A program made the position numbers and the translations under genes. Source: Sciurus carolinensis (taxonomy: Eukaryota > Chordata > Mammalia > Rodentia > Sciuridae). From it: 64,000 bases of DNA. The stretch is from positions 42,417,454-42,481,453 of the forward strand of contig NC_062214.1 of assembly GCF_902686445.1 (NCBI RefSeq), written 5' to 3'. This document shows, one piece after another, positions 23,219-35,330 of the stretch (within the stretch, counting starts at the first letter, position 1; every line of letters begins with the position of its first letter). Below the pieces are notes generated by a model. The model had not been told where the DNA came from and made no database searches. It was given only the letters and a program-made list of their open reading frames with translations.

Positions 23219-23447
23219 ATTTTTTTTTTTTTTTTTTTTTGTACAGGGGATTGAACTCCAAGGGCACTTAACCACAGAGCCACATCCCCAATCATTTTTA
23301 TTTTTTAGTTTTAATTTTGAGACAGTGTCTCACTAAGTTATTTAGGCCCTCACTAATTTGCTGAGGCTGTATTTGAACTTGTGATCCTCCTGCCTCAGCC
23401 TCCCAAGTCACTGGAATTACAGGCATGTGCCACCGTGCCCGACTGGA
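23219..23447 (-). mobile_element. Composite ID+B1-like SINE
   Basis: Poly(T) then 'ggggattgaactccaaggg' to 'ccacatccccaatc', then 'ctgaggctgtatttgaac' to 'gccaccgtgcccgact'. Confidence 0.9.
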
Positions 23448-24370
23448 TACTTCTTAATGAGAACAACAACAATAAAAAAAAAGCAAAAATCCTCCTTTGA
23501 TTCACTGGATGGTCATGGTTGCAGCAAACAGCATTTCACTGACAACCATGGTAGTAGTTTAACTCCTACATAATTATGTTGATGGAATTTTGAGACACAT
23601 CTGGACTTGCCTTGCTACACATAAGACAACGGAACACAAGCCTTGGAATGTTATTGACCCATCATCACACAAACTCTCCATCACTCTGGTTATGCACCAA
23701 AAGTGGCCTTACCCATGACTTTTGGGATGCAAAAATGAGTCATTGTCCCAGTAGGCGCCATCCTCAGGACCAATAATGGAGAAGTCTCTGTCACAGTTAT
23801 AATTTCTGTGGACACAAATCAAGCCACGTACTTCTCTTTAAGATATGATTAAACAGACCTACTACCACTCTAATGTTGGGCCAGTCTACTTCTGAACCAT
23901 AGTCTCTTTTCTTCTGGGAACAGATTGTCAAGCGGTTTGATGTATTAAGCCACAGCTGGCCAGCTGGCATGCCCACACTGCCCTAAAATAGGATGTTCTA
24001 AACTCAGCATTGCACTAGTTAAGAAATGGATCCCAAGGAACTGGGCAAACACATCTATGAAGGCATTTCTCGTAGAAATTTACATTCATAGATTTTAACA
24101 TCCATCTGGGATATTGTATAGGTTCAGGTCTGCTTTTCTATGATAATAACAGATAATGAGTGAACTATTTCACAAGAGAACATGTTTTATTTTCCAAAGT
24201 TTACCAGCTTCTCAGGTTTGGCCTCAAATTGGGAAGGAAGATATCCCAAGTTATTTTAGCAGCCATTTTAAAATTCTGCACACAGTTTAAAAGAATGTTA
24301 AGGGATAAGAAGACTATATAGTTTAAGCCCTAGCCTTCAACTTTCAGACCTAAACTCCATGAGAAATTTT
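23448..24370. other. Intergenic, no recognised feature
   Basis: No gene or repeat identified. Confidence 0.4.
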
Positions 24371-24371
24371 C

Positions 24372-24589
24372 ATTATTTATTTATTTGGTACTGGGGGTTG
24401 AACCCAAGAGAACTTTACCACTGAGACATATCCCCAACTCTTTTTGTATTTTATTTAGAGCCGGGGTCTCATTAATTTGCTTAGGACCTTGCTAAGTTGC
24501 TGAGGCTGACTTTGAGCTTGTGATCCTCCCTCCCACCTCAGCCTCCCAAGTCACTGGGATCACAGGCTGTGCCACCATGCCAAGCTCAT
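24372..24589 (-). mobile_element. Composite ID+B1-like SINE
   Basis: ttta-repeat tail, 'ggtactgggggttgaaccc', 'catatccccaactc', 'gttgctgaggctgactttg', 'gccaccatgccaagct'. Confidence 0.9.
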
Positions 24590-26325
24590 AAGAAGTTTTC
24601 TAATGAAATTTCTAGCAACAGCTGAATTACAGACTATTACCATTGTTTGCCAGGGTTTGGTCACAAAAGGAAGATCTATTCCAACCACCTGACTTGTTAG
24701 TTCATTTGGAAAGGGATTATGAGTGATGTTAATACTGCCCTGCTAGTCAACGCTCTAGAAGGTTAATTCCTACTGACTACCACTCCTTCATTTATTTAAA
24801 AATATTATCATCTGATTTTTCTTCTCACCTGCCAGACACCATCCTTTTTTTCTATTTGCCCATCACTTTCAGATTGGATACCAACATTTTTCTTACTCCT
24901 TTGCACCTCCCACCCACCCTTTCATGCATATTAATGTATTCAAATAGATGTCTAGAGACATCAGTCCTGTATACTCAAGTTCCCACAGGCCAAGACACCC
25001 TTCAGGCTAAGGCTTCACCTCTCCACCATCTTGATAGACGCACCCATAGGATTATTCTTACTGGACTACAGTTCTTTGAGGGCAGGATGCTATCATTCCC
25101 CAATGGCCATCCTCCACCTAAGGATCCCCCAAACACCATCATCCATTCTTCTCCATGCCATTTTAAACTCCAAAAGGTTGGCCCTTCCAGATTACATTTC
25201 CTGCCTCTCACACCCTCTTGGCTTCCTATAGAGTTTGGCAAGTGGGGATAACTGGTAGGAAATCAGGAAGGAAATCTTGCTTCCTTCTGCCTCTGAGCAT
25301 ACCTATTCCAAGTTTCTCTCTTCTTGCACCTTTGGGCTAAAGGATAGTAATGACTTGCTACTATTGCAATTTCCTAGGTGATTCACCATGCTTTATTGAT
25401 TCCTTGAACACTTCCCTTATCTAGAAACTGTCCCTTCATTAATTTCTCTTCAGTTAAACCTTTGTTGATACCATTTATTTCCCATTAGATACAATAGGAA
25501 CTCTGAGATATAGATTATCTCATTCATTAAGTTGCAAACTTTCCAACACAAAAGCAGGAACTTGATCAAATGCCCTAAAGGATGAATGAACCTTAGGTAG
25601 GAACTCAAAATGAAAGATAAAATTGTGGAATGTTGGGAGGTTTGTCTTGAATCTTTTAAATGGAAAGTTGAATATCATGTACCCGAAGATGAAGCCTTAC
25701 AAAGGCTGTCATCAGCGGTTTGGGAAGGCCTGGACCTCTCGCTCCACATTTGCTGACTATGCTGTTTCGAAGGGCAGAGTCAAATTTAGTAGCAGCTCCA
25801 AATTGAAATTTACTTCACTCTCCACTATGATGGCTAGGTTTAAGTCATCTTTCATCATTAGAGGAAATATATAGGAACAGAACAAAAATACATTCATTAG
25901 GAAAGAAAACAGTGTACCCGTCAGTCAGCAGAATGGCTGCAGTTACATATGAAAAGGAAACAATTAACTCCTTGGAAAAGAGTTTTCTATTTTGAAAAGA
26001 TGTGGGGGGATAGAGACGTCCTTATGTGATAGAAAATGAGGACACTTCCTAGCATCCTGAAAGGTTGTGGCTTTTCAGACGTAAACCTAAAACAAAATCT
26101 ATGCCAAAGGGTGGTGTCCAAGCTGATTCTGCTTGCTTTTTGTTGTTCTGCAGTCAGTCTTTGCTGAACACTGCAGTCTAATCCCCAGTCACAGAGCTGT
26201 GAGTGGTCCTTGTCTCTAAAATGTCCTTAGACTGTCCTCAGTGACCCTAATTGTTACGCTTGGCAAGGACAATTAAAGGGATATTTTGGAGCAAATTCTC
26301 CCAGGGCACATTATTTTTCCATGGT
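24590..26325. other. Intergenic, mostly unique sequence
   Basis: No gene recognised. The frames at 24856-25251 and 25623-25874 lack protein features. The part at about 25660-25790 is locally richer in G+C and CpG than its surroundings. Confidence 0.35.
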
Positions 26326-26329
26326 GACC

Positions 26330-26815
26330 TAAGGTTTGGGGTGCAAGGGTATGGGTGTGTCCCTCAGAAGTTCATGTACTGGCATCTTAATTTCTCCATG
26401 TGGCAATATTTAGAGGTGGGGTCTCATGAGAGGTGTATATGTCACACAGTGGAAGCCCTCATAAACAGATTAATGCCTTTCTCTTGGGAATGGGCTAGCT
26501 GTCACTGGATTTTGGCACTCTTTTCTCTCTTCCATGTGTGCCCACTTGCTCTATTTTCCACTAGGAGAAGAAGCATGAGTCCTTCACCAGAAGCTGACCT
26601 GAAGCCAGCAACATGTCACTGAACTTCCCAGCCTTAAGACCTATGAGCTAAAGGTTGGGGCTGTAGCTTGGTAGTAGAGCATGTGCTTAGCATGAACTCC
26701 TCCCCCCAAAAAAAAATCCCCCAAACAAACAAAAAGACCTATATTCTTTATAAATTATCCTGTCTCAGGTACTGTGCTATAGCAACAGAAAATAAACTAA
26801 GATACCAAGTAACAC
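26330..26815 (+). mobile_element. MaLR-type LTR, split by an ID SINE
   Basis: 'atgggtgtgtccctcagaag', 'ttagaggtggggtctcatg', 'ttcaccagaagctgacctga', 'attatcctgtctcaggtact', ending 'aataaactaagata' in MST/MLT-type order. Confidence 0.78.
26645..26733 (+). mobile_element. Short ID SINE inside the MaLR LTR
   Basis: 'ggttggggctgtagcttgg', 'gtagagcatgtgcttagca', A-rich tail. Flanked by aagacctat at 26636-26644 and 26734-26742 (perfect 9 bp). Confidence 0.88.
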
Positions 26816-27182
26816 ACTGAATCTCAAAGTGCCACTCTGTTAGGGTTTGCTACATGTTGTCCCAGTAAACTCTACAAAAAATCCCAGGGTATTACAGAGG
26901 CAACAAACTAGTGGTCCCACTCCTGCATGTAGAACACTATACGGCTGAATCATCTGCAGTGTTGTTCTTGAGCCTCTTAGGAACTCTTGAGAGCCAGTTA
27001 TTAAACTTCCAGGAATTTTGCCAATCTGGTTGACACCTGCTAACATCAACCATGGTGAGAGTATTTACACCACAGGAATTGACAAACACTGCAGATTAGA
27101 ACATTTTACTCCTAGAAAGTTAATTGTCAAACATTTGCCAACATTCCTTTACCTGGGAAATAATACCATCTCTCTGGTGGCT

Positions 27183-27347
27183 TGAACCTGGGGGTACTCT
27201 ACCATTGAACTACATTCCCAGTGCTTTTTATTTTTTATTTTGAAACAGGGTCTTGCTAAATTGACAAGACTGGTCTCGACTTGCAATCCTCCTGCCTCAG
27301 TCTCCCAAGTAGCTGAGGTTGCAAGCAGACACTACTATGCCTGGCAT
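27183..27347 (-). mobile_element. Composite ID+B1-like SINE, degraded
   Basis: 'ggtactctaccattgaacta', 'ggtcttgctaaattgaca', 'ctcctgcctcagtctcccaa'. Confidence 0.82.
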
Positions 27348-28490
27348 AGAAGAAACTTTTGACATTCTTTTATCAGTCTCTGAGAGCTCAACAAGAGAGT
27401 CTTCTTGAGTATTTTATTTAAAATGGTGCCCTAACTTTAAATGCTGTTTTTAAAAATCAGACTAAAATTAGAGACTACTGCCTGAGAATGTGGTTTGTTT
27501 TTATTTCAAGTTGGCTTGAGAAGTTTCTGAAAATTAATTTATGATAAATTGCCTTATAAAGTTAAAATGCCTTCCAAAATTTTATGGGGCAATTTCAAAA
27601 CCTGGGGAAGTCAGCCAGTTAACTGAGTATATCGCTATAAAGAGAGAAATAGATTTATCTCAAAAATAGTTTTAGCCCAGCTGGAGGAATTTGTCTCTAT
27701 TTTAGTGGAATGGGAGGCAGCAACCTCTGGCTAATCTCAAGATTTTTTTTCCCTGAAATAATGGCTGATCATCGGCTGTGTTGTTTTTGGCCAAGTCTTC
27801 TATCAAAACAAAAGTTTCGCAACTGCAATGACCTAACTTGGGAAACAATCTTATAACATTTTCTAGGAACCACAAAACATTTGTTTTATTCTTTTTGAAG
27901 AACAACAGTAGAGGTAAGAGGGTTTCATAATATTTTGCCTTGTAACAAAGAAAAATGTGACAATGTTAGCAGCTTGAAGATTGCAGTTCAAATAAGGGTC
28001 AACCAGAGCCCGTGATATGTTGTATTCCAAATCAGAAATGAACATGCCTCACTTGGCATCACAAGCAGCTGAAATCCTGCATCTGTTCAATTGGTTATTG
28101 GGGCATAAATGGTGATCTTCATTTATCATGCAATAAATTTTAAGCTGGGAGGCATATAGTTTTGACAACAAACAAACAAACAAAAAAGCCAGCAGGAACA
28201 GTGGTTAGCTGCAAAAACAGACTTACATTGTAGAAGAGTCAGGAGAAAAGAAAACACTGCTGAATTTCTTGATGTGGTTGGAAAGAGAAAAGCTTCTTGC
28301 ATGTGGCTCAGATTTCAGTGGGATGAGTGCAGATAACGTAAGTTATGCAACATTATGATTGCTGACAGATTACAAAAAAAATCTATTAGCTCATCTATCA
28401 GCAAAATCCATTAGTAAAATGTTCTCAAAAGCCTATTAAATATGTACCAGTGAAGATATTTGAAGTAACTTGATATGCTGTGTCAGAGAA
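27348..28490. other. Intergenic, no recognised feature
   Basis: Only a short (CAAA)n run (about 28165-28185) stands out. Confidence 0.4.
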
Positions 28491-28494
28491 CATA

Positions 28495-28725
28495 TGGTGA
28501 TTAAAAGCATGGGCACTTGAGTTGAATAGTCCAGGTTTAAATCCTTCATGACCCATGAGCCTTGCGACCTCAGACAAGATGCTTAACCTGGCTAAGTGTC
28601 ACATGCCTCCTGTAAATTGGAAGTGATAGTAATGTCCAAAAGATTGTTGTGAAGGCTAAATGATGTGTTTAGAGTGGTGTGTCTGGCACATAGTAAGTGC
28701 CTAATAAATATTAGCTGTTATTTTT
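28495..28725 (+). mobile_element. MIR SINE, near full length
   Basis: 'gattaaaagcatgggcac', 'ccaggtttaaatcctt', 'gaaggctaaatgatgtg', 'ctggcacatagtaagtgcc', 'taataaatattagctgtta' follow MIR from end to end. Confidence 0.9.
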
Positions 28726-28754
28726 TACATGTGGTTTGATTTATGTTAAACATT

Positions 28755-29130
28755 TATCTTAGTGTAGAGTCCTCCAGAAGCTGACCCTTGGAACTGGAGT
28801 ACAAAATGGTATTTGAGACGTGATCCCAGACACCAGGAGAGGAATGGGGAGGCAAAGCCTGGGAGGAAAGACAGTCATTAATGGGACTATGGCCACAATG
28901 ACCACTGCTGGCAACCGGAGCGCAATTAAGTTCTGGAAGAGAAAGCAGAACAGAAATAACTCAGTCACGGACTGAGGAAGCAATACCACCAACTCTCTGT
29001 TCATCACTGATGGAGGGTTGCGCCTGAGTGCAGAACACTTACATGACAGAAAAGGGCAGATGCTAGAGGAAGCAGCCCTCAGGGTGAGCAGATGAATGCT
29101 GAGGAGATATGGGAGGGACATCAGCAATAA
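28755..29130 (+). repeat. Ancient dispersed repeat, family not named
   Basis: 'ttatcttagtgtagagtcc', 'tttgagacgtgatcccagac', 'ggaggcaaagcctgggagga'. Same start as 2740 and 15738. Confidence 0.45.
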
Positions 29131-29754
29131 CTGAATGAGCCCTGCATCACTGTTTTCACATAATTAAATTAGCTGAAATTCCTCAATATAATGTGCTACA
29201 CAGCAATGACCATGTATATGACAACAGTTCCTTGGTGTTATAATGGAGTTGAAAAATTCCTATTATCTAGTGACATCATATCCTTATTAATGTCATAGAA
29301 CAATGCATTACTCATGTGTTTGTGGTGATGCTGATGTAGTAAACACAACGTTCTGCACATCATATAAAAGTATATCACCTACCATTATATGTAGTACACA
29401 ATACTTGAGATGATAATAAATGACCACGTTACTGATTCATGTAGTCATTGTTGCTATAGTTTGGATATTGTATGCTTCCCAAAGTCATAAAATTCGATCA
29501 GAATGCCATGGGAATGACATGTAGATAGTAAAGAGTAGAAGTATGGGATTCTACAGGCATAGAGATCAAGCAATGAGAAGGAATCAACAAGGGAGATTGA
29601 AAAGGTGCAGTCAGACAGGAAGGTAGAAAAGCAGGAAGGGTATGGGATTCTGGAAGCCAAGGAAGTAAAGTGTGTCAAGGAGAAGAGAAGATGTAATTGA
29701 CTATATTGAGTGAGATCAGGACTAAGAATTGACTGATGAACTTAGGCATGTTGT

Positions 29755-30140
29755 TAGTCAGTTTTCTGTTGCTATGACAAATACCACACATGAATCAACT
29801 TTAAAGGAAGAAAGGTTCATTTTAGCTGATGGCTTTGGAGGTTTCAGTCCATGGTCAGTTGGATTCATTGCTTTGGGGCCTGCAGTGAGGCAGTACATCC
29901 TGGCAGAAGCATGTGGTGAAGCAATGCTGCTCACATCCTGGTATCCAGTAAGCAAAGACAGAGAAAGGAAGAGGTTGAGGGTCCAAATATCCCCTTCAAG
30001 GACATGCCCCCAATGACCTTACTTCCTTGCTCTAGGCCCCACCTCCTAACTTTCACCACCTCCCAATAGTGCCACAGGCTGTTGACCAAACTTAGTATAT
30101 GGACCTCTGGGGCACATTTAAGATCCAAATCATAATGAGT
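29755..30140 (-). mobile_element. LTR-class repeat, probably MaLR
   Basis: 'gtcagttttctgttgctatg', 'gaagaaaggttcattttagc', 'ggcctgcagtgaggcag', 'ggccccacctcctaacttt', 'agatccaaatcataa'. This is a common rodent LTR-like unit; its open frames are by-products. A fragment resembling the sense start of such an LTR lies at 29452-29500. Confidence 0.65.
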
Positions 30141-30284
30141 GTGAAGCTTCTTGGTCCCTGTGGTAAGAGGAAACATTGTGGGGAAGAAACTATGAGGATG
30201 GAATGCCAAATAGGCCAAATCAACACGTAGAAAATAAAATCGATAAAGCAGACAAAAGAATCCTTCGGTAAAAGATTAATTACT

Positions 30285-30430
30285 TCTTCAAATATTTAGT
30301 TTATCTTGTATGTGCTAAGTGAAGTTCTAGAAATTGACAATTTAGCAATGAAGAAATCAAAATACCAGAACTTAGGAACATACATTCTATTGAGGGTAAA
30401 GCATAAATAAACAACTAAACAAATTTACAT
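30285..30430. repeat. L2-like remnant (weak)
   Basis: 'tgtatgtgctaagtgaagtt' and 'aatttagcaatgaagaaatc' resemble the 'tatgtgccaggcact' / 'agcagtgaacaaa' portion of L2-associated repeats. The flanks 30141-30284 and 30431-31129 have no named feature. Confidence 0.35.
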
Positions 30431-31287
30431 ATATCATGTTAGTTGCTGACAAAAACTTTAAAAAAAAATAGAGAATGGAAAGAGGATAGACTCTAGGGAG
30501 GTCAGTTACTTTAGTAGGATAATCATCAGTGCCTCTTAGATTTTGAGCAGAAATCTTTGACATCAGGATTGGGCTATTTGAAAAGACAAGTTTAAAATAC
30601 ATGTATGTACAAAACAAGACAGTTTTATTTGGTACAAAAAAACTGCATATTTTAGGATAAGGGAATATGAAACACTGCATAGTATTATATCTGCTGCCAA
30701 ATTTAAAACCTATATGAGATGCATGATTTTTTTAGGAAAGAAGACAAAGTCCCAAAAATCGACTCAGAAAATTGATAATTTGAGAAGAATTATACTCAGA
30801 GATGAAATATAAACATTAGTTTAAAGATAACTTAAACAAGTCAGATTTATGTTTAAGGTTAGTTCTATGGATCTGATGGTTCTCAGGCCAATATTAATTA
30901 TCAAGGCAAAGCTAAGCTGTCACTGTACGTAATTTGTTCAGAGCAAAGCAGAGAAGGAAATGGTTCCAACTTACTCTCTAGCTTCAGGCTAAAACTGACC
31001 CAGGATATCACTAACATAAATCAAAATCAAACATGGGCCTATAACTTAAAATAAAGATAAAGAGTTTAAATAAAAGACTTAAGACCAAATCTAGCAGTGA
31101 GTCAAAAGAATAAACCTCATGGCTGAGTAGAATGAATCACAGAAGGCAAGGATGGTTCGAAATTAGAAAATCCATGAATTTAACTTATTGCTATCAAATT
31201 AAAGGAGGGAAATTCCTGTGGCATCTCCAATTATTTAATAAAACTGAATACCCCCTACTGAAAATAGGATACAGAACTGCCTTCACT

Positions 31288-31720
31288 TGTTGGGACTAAT
31301 GACAAGTTAACTAACTCAGACTGACTCCTTACTCCCTGGCAAGTGAGCAAGATCAAGGCCTCAAAGGCGGTTTCAATAGTTAATGACGATGAATCGAACC
31401 ACCTCAGGGATTGGTTAACAACAGTTCCACGTGTTCAGCTCATGCTTGCCATATAGTCCTATGGGACTCTTGCCTGCGTGAACACCCCATACCTTGCTGA
31501 CCTTTAAGCTGATTGGTTCCTGCCTAGCCCCCACCCTACATAAAAGCTGTGTGATTTCCTCAATAAAGGAGTTCCTGCTGTGACGGGGAATTGGTCCTCC
31601 GCCCCGAGGGCTGGGAGTGGGTGTTCAGTCGGCCCTACCTATCCCGGTCTGACCTTGTTGGGGAGTGTCCCCTTCCTTTGCCGCTGGTCGAGAAGAGCAA
31701 GGGGGCTTAAGACCCTGACA
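31288..31720 (+). mobile_element. Solo LTR, ERVK-like (6-bp TSD)
   Basis: 433 bp with ends TGTTGGGACT and CCCTGACA, flanked by ttcact at 31282-31287 and 31721-31726. A TATA-like acataaaag (about 31541-31549) and AATAAAG (about 31562-31568) give plus orientation. TGTTGGG start plus a 6-bp duplication fits class II (beta-like/IAP-related) ERVs. The 3' half is much more GC-rich than the host L1. No internal retroviral genes remain. Confidence 0.9.
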
Positions 31721-32399
31721 TTCACTTGTTAAAGGAGATTTGTCAGAAACCTTACATGAACAACATAAGAAATGGTGGAATATTAGAAGCTTTTCCACTA
31801 AAGTAAGAAACAAGCAAGAACACTTACTCTTATTGCCAGCAGTCATCATTATGCTTTCAAACCTCATCTGCACAAATATAACAATTAGAATTTAATTATA
31901 AGACTTAGAAGCAAAAAAATAGAATTGTAAGTGGTTGTATCTTATATGACACCATACCCAAACCATCTAAGAAAATTCAGTGAATAAGTATTAGAATAAA
32001 TGAGGGTTCAGCAAAGCGGCTGAATCTAAAATTAATCTACAAAAATAAATTGCTTGCCTTTACCTAAGCAATAATTAATTATAAGATAAAATTAATGAAA
32101 CCATAAGACGTCTTAACATAGCCATGCATAGGCTCTACATGGAGAAAAGTATGAAGATTTACCGAGGGGCACAAGGAAGACATGAACAATTAAAGAATCA
32201 TGCCACATCATTCATAGAAAGAACTAATATCATAAATATATAGATTTGCTGCAAATTGCTGATGAAAAACAATGCAATGTCAATTAAATGTGATTGGGAT
32301 TTTTTTACAGAACTTCCCAAGTGGTTCTGAATTTCATATGGATGAGGAAAATGTATAAGGTGCATTTTTAAATAAAGAGGGTCTATCAAATATTTAAAA

Positions 32400-32430
32400 T
32401 ATATGGGAGGCCCTAGGTTTGATGACCAGC

Positions 32431-32475
<45 letters not shown>

Positions 32476-32480
32476 ACAAG
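32400..32480 (+). repeat. ID SINE fragment ending in a (CA)n microsatellite
   Basis: 'ggccctaggtttgatgacc' is an ID 3' end; its 'agcaac' runs directly into about 25 CA units (32431-32480), implying the microsatellite grew from the SINE tail. Confidence 0.82.
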
Positions 32481-32808
32481 CGCGAAACACTGTGTAAGAA
32501 TGAACCAATTGGTGGGAAAAAAAAAGAATAAGAAATAGAACTACGTGGACCTGTTTTTACATGGGCATGGAATATGTGATAAAAATACTTCGTACCAATG
32601 GGAAAAAGATAGACTAGTTGAACAAATGGTTCTGGGAAAATTGAATATATTTTTAAGAAAAAGATAAAGTTAGGGATACCTCACAATGAATGTATAAAAC
32701 TAATCCCAAATGAAAACTTGGGGGTAGAGAAAGTCTTCATAACCAAAATTAAAAATATAATAACCACCAAAAGAGGATTAATAAATTTATCTTTTAAATA
32801 ACATCATT

Positions 32809-32911
32809 GGGCTGGGATGTAGCTCAGTGCTAGAGTGCATGCTTAGCACAGGCAAGATCCTGGGTTCAATCCCCAGGACCAAAAAGAAACAAATGAAAAA
32901 CGGAAACAAAG
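32809..32911 (+). mobile_element. ID SINE with target-site duplication
   Basis: 'gggctgggatgtagctcag', 'tgggttcaatccccaggac', A-rich tail. Flanked by acatcatt at 32801-32808 and 32912-32919. Confidence 0.92.
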
Positions 32912-33629
32912 ACATCATTTCACATGTTTAACATCACTTAAACATGACAAAAGACAGTATGACCAAAGTTCAAAGATAAGAAGAACTAGAAAATATATGT
33001 TTTTTACATATATAAACCAAGGGATTAATAATCAGAACATGTAAATAGCTTCTAAAATCAGGGAAAGACAAAAGGAACATCAGCAACATGTAAAGATATA
33101 GTTTACAGAAAAGGATATTTTAAGAAATTGAAAAAGATGCTCGACATCACTAGTAATCAGGAAGTTGTAAATTCAAGTAATGAGATAACATTTTTTATGC
33201 ATCAGATTGGCCAAATGTATAAAGGGTGGTGAGGATGTGGAGAGATAGGTACTTGTATATACACTGCTGGTGAAGGGATAAATAGGTAAAGCCTTTTTGA
33301 ATAGCAAGTCATTTTGGGTTTTGAAATTGAATTTGCATATACTCTTCAACACAGAAGTTCCACTTTTAAAGTATCCATAGCAGAGCATACTCATCCATGT
33401 CACAGAGGCATGTACAAGAATGGTAATTGCTGCCTTATTCCTCTTAGAAGTGACCTAAATATCTCCAGTAGAGCAAATGGATAAATAAACTCTGGTGTGT
33501 TTGTACTATGGAACACTATGCCACTGAGCAAAGACTATAAGGCCAAAGATGTCTAAGACATATGCCAGTAAAGAAGGCAAGTTGCTGATAGAATATGATA
33601 CTATCTATGCTTTAAAAAAATCAATAGAA

Positions 33630-33810
33630 GCCGGGCACAGGGGCACCTGCCTGTAATCCCAGTGACTGGGAAGGCTGAGACAGGAGCATCACAAGTTCGA
33701 AACCAGCCTCAGCAAATGAACAGGCCCTCAGCAACTTAGTGAGACTCTGTCTCAAAATAAAAATATAAAAAGGGCTAGGGATATAGCTCAGTGGTAAAGC
33801 GCCCCTCCTC
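33630..33810 (+). mobile_element. Composite B1-like+ID SINE with target-site duplication
   Basis: 'gccgggcacaggggcacct', 'gcctgtaatcccagtgac' (7SL-like half), then 'agggatatagctcagtggt' (ID half). Flanked by aaaaaaatcaatagaa (33614-33629) and aaaaaaatcaacagga (from 33811). Confidence 0.93.
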
Positions 33811-33856
33811 AAAAAAATCAACAGGAAACACAAAACTGTATGTCTAACTATCTATT

Positions 33857-33865
33857 GTGCGCGCA

Positions 33866-33912
<47 letters not shown>
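33857..33912. repeat. (TG)n microsatellite
   Basis: Long TG run with a few CG/TA interruptions at the left. Confidence 0.95.
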
Positions 33913-33915
<3 letters not shown>

Positions 33916-34899
33916 ATGCACATTCCAGGCTTTGTTCTGTACATTCCAATCCAATGACAGGTTTTAATTTTGGTGAGAGGGGAAAGAATTACAGGGGAGT
34001 GAAAGTGAAGTTTTTTGGGTTCTGTTTTTTAAATAAGGAGAAGGCATCCCTTGATAATGTGTTTACTTTAAAAAACACACACACACACTTCTAAATTTTT
34101 TTTTTCCCTCAGTAAACCTGTATTTTTTAATAATCAGAAAAAAATGTACCAAAATGATTTCCATTCTGAAATCATTCTTAATGCCATTTGGCTCAGTCAA
34201 CAGAATGATCCAGTCCTGTCCATGTCCTGGCCCAGGCCCAGCCCTCTCCCTTGGCAGCCGGCGGCAAGGCGTTCTTGCCAGAGCCATCCCAACTGCTACT
34301 CTGTAGCTGCCAGCATCACCTTGACTACCTACAGAGACACTCCTGTCACTGCCTCACCAGTGGGGATGGCTCTGTCCCTATCAGGTTGCAATACTTATTA
34401 GCATAAGACAGCAGAGAGGCAAAGGGGAGAAAAATGCAGAGGGCCAGGCCTTCCAAGGGAGAAGTCTCACTTTCTCACCAAAGATGCCAGGGCCCATGTC
34501 ACATCTTTTTGATTAATCTGGCTTTTGCAGTTTTTCTCCCTGGAGATAATTTAAAGTAAGTCCCCCAGCAGATGGGTCAAAGGACAGTCAAATGTAGTGT
34601 CTCCTTTCATGTCCCTTTCCAACTGCACAGGTTCCAGATCATGTTGGGCACCTAGTTTCTCCCCCACCTCAAGATGGTTTCTCTGCAGAAGCGTATGGAC
34701 AGAAGCACATGGACAGCTGTGTCACTGTCCTCCTGCCTCCCTTCAATGCGTTCTAGAGTCTTTGCCATGGTTCCACCATGGTCTCCCTCTTGTTCAAGGG
34801 AAGTCCATATGTCCTTGAGTGGTGGCAAGAATTTAGATTTGGAACTCTTTTCAGGCACCTTGCTGGGACCTTCACATGCTTAACATTCCCTTTAGCTGC
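33913..34899. other. Intergenic, mostly unique, moderately GC-rich
   Basis: No gene recognised. The 34190-34500 part is GC-richer than its surroundings and repeat-free. A short CA run (34073-34088) is present. Confidence 0.4.
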
Positions 34900-35330
34900 T
34901 TTACTTGAAGCACAGAAAGAAAAATACCATTATGATGTCACCCATATGTGGAATCCAAAACAGCTGATCTCATGGGAGTAGAGTTAGAGTGGTGGGCACC
35001 GAGGCCTGGGAAGGCAGGGAAGAGATTGGTTCATGGCCACCAAGTCACAGCTGGATGGGAGGCTTCACTTCTGATGTTCTATTTCACAGAAGGGTGATTA
35101 TATTTAACATATCATACCATATATTTCAAAATAGCTATAAGAACTTTAATGAGTGTTCTTGCCATAAAGAAATGATAATTGTTCAAGATGCTGGATGAGT
35201 TAAATATCCTGATTTGATCATTATACAATGTATACATATATCAAAATATCCCACTATTTCCCATCAACATATACAATTATTTCAATTAAAATTTTATAAA
35301 ATGAAGGATTAAAAAGGAATTGTGGCCTGA
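34900..35330 (+). mobile_element. Old L1 3' UTR
   Basis: 'ctgatctcatgggagtagag', 'tgatttgatcattatacaat', 'tatacatatatcaaaatatc' follow the older primate/rodent-shared L1 3' UTR. Confidence 0.82.

Larger units (their letters stand above)
31130..33560 (+). mobile_element. Old L1 (L1M) ORF2 segment, interrupted
   Basis: Decayed ORF2 order: 'aaattagaaaatccatgaat' (31160), 'gaacacttactcttattgcc' (31819), 'ctacaaaaataaattgcttg' (32038), 'caatgtcaattaaatgtga' (32275), 'gatgctcgacatcactagt' (33138), 'ggtgaggatgtggagagat' (33228) and 'ttgtactatggaacact' (33501). Broken by an ERVK-type LTR, a CA repeat with an ID fragment, and an ID SINE. Confidence 0.82.

Noticed and set aside
29729..30016. 95-codon plus-strand frame
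   Set aside because: Lies wholly within an LTR-class repeat; no retroviral or cellular protein motif.
32820..32875. tRNA-like A and B boxes
   Set aside because: Part of an ID SINE derived from tRNA-Ala, with an A-tail and TSD; not a functional tRNA. The same applies to every ID element in the window.
33857..33912. Possible CRISPR-like or structured tandem array
   Set aside because: Plain dinucleotide microsatellite; no spacer structure, and the genome is mammalian.
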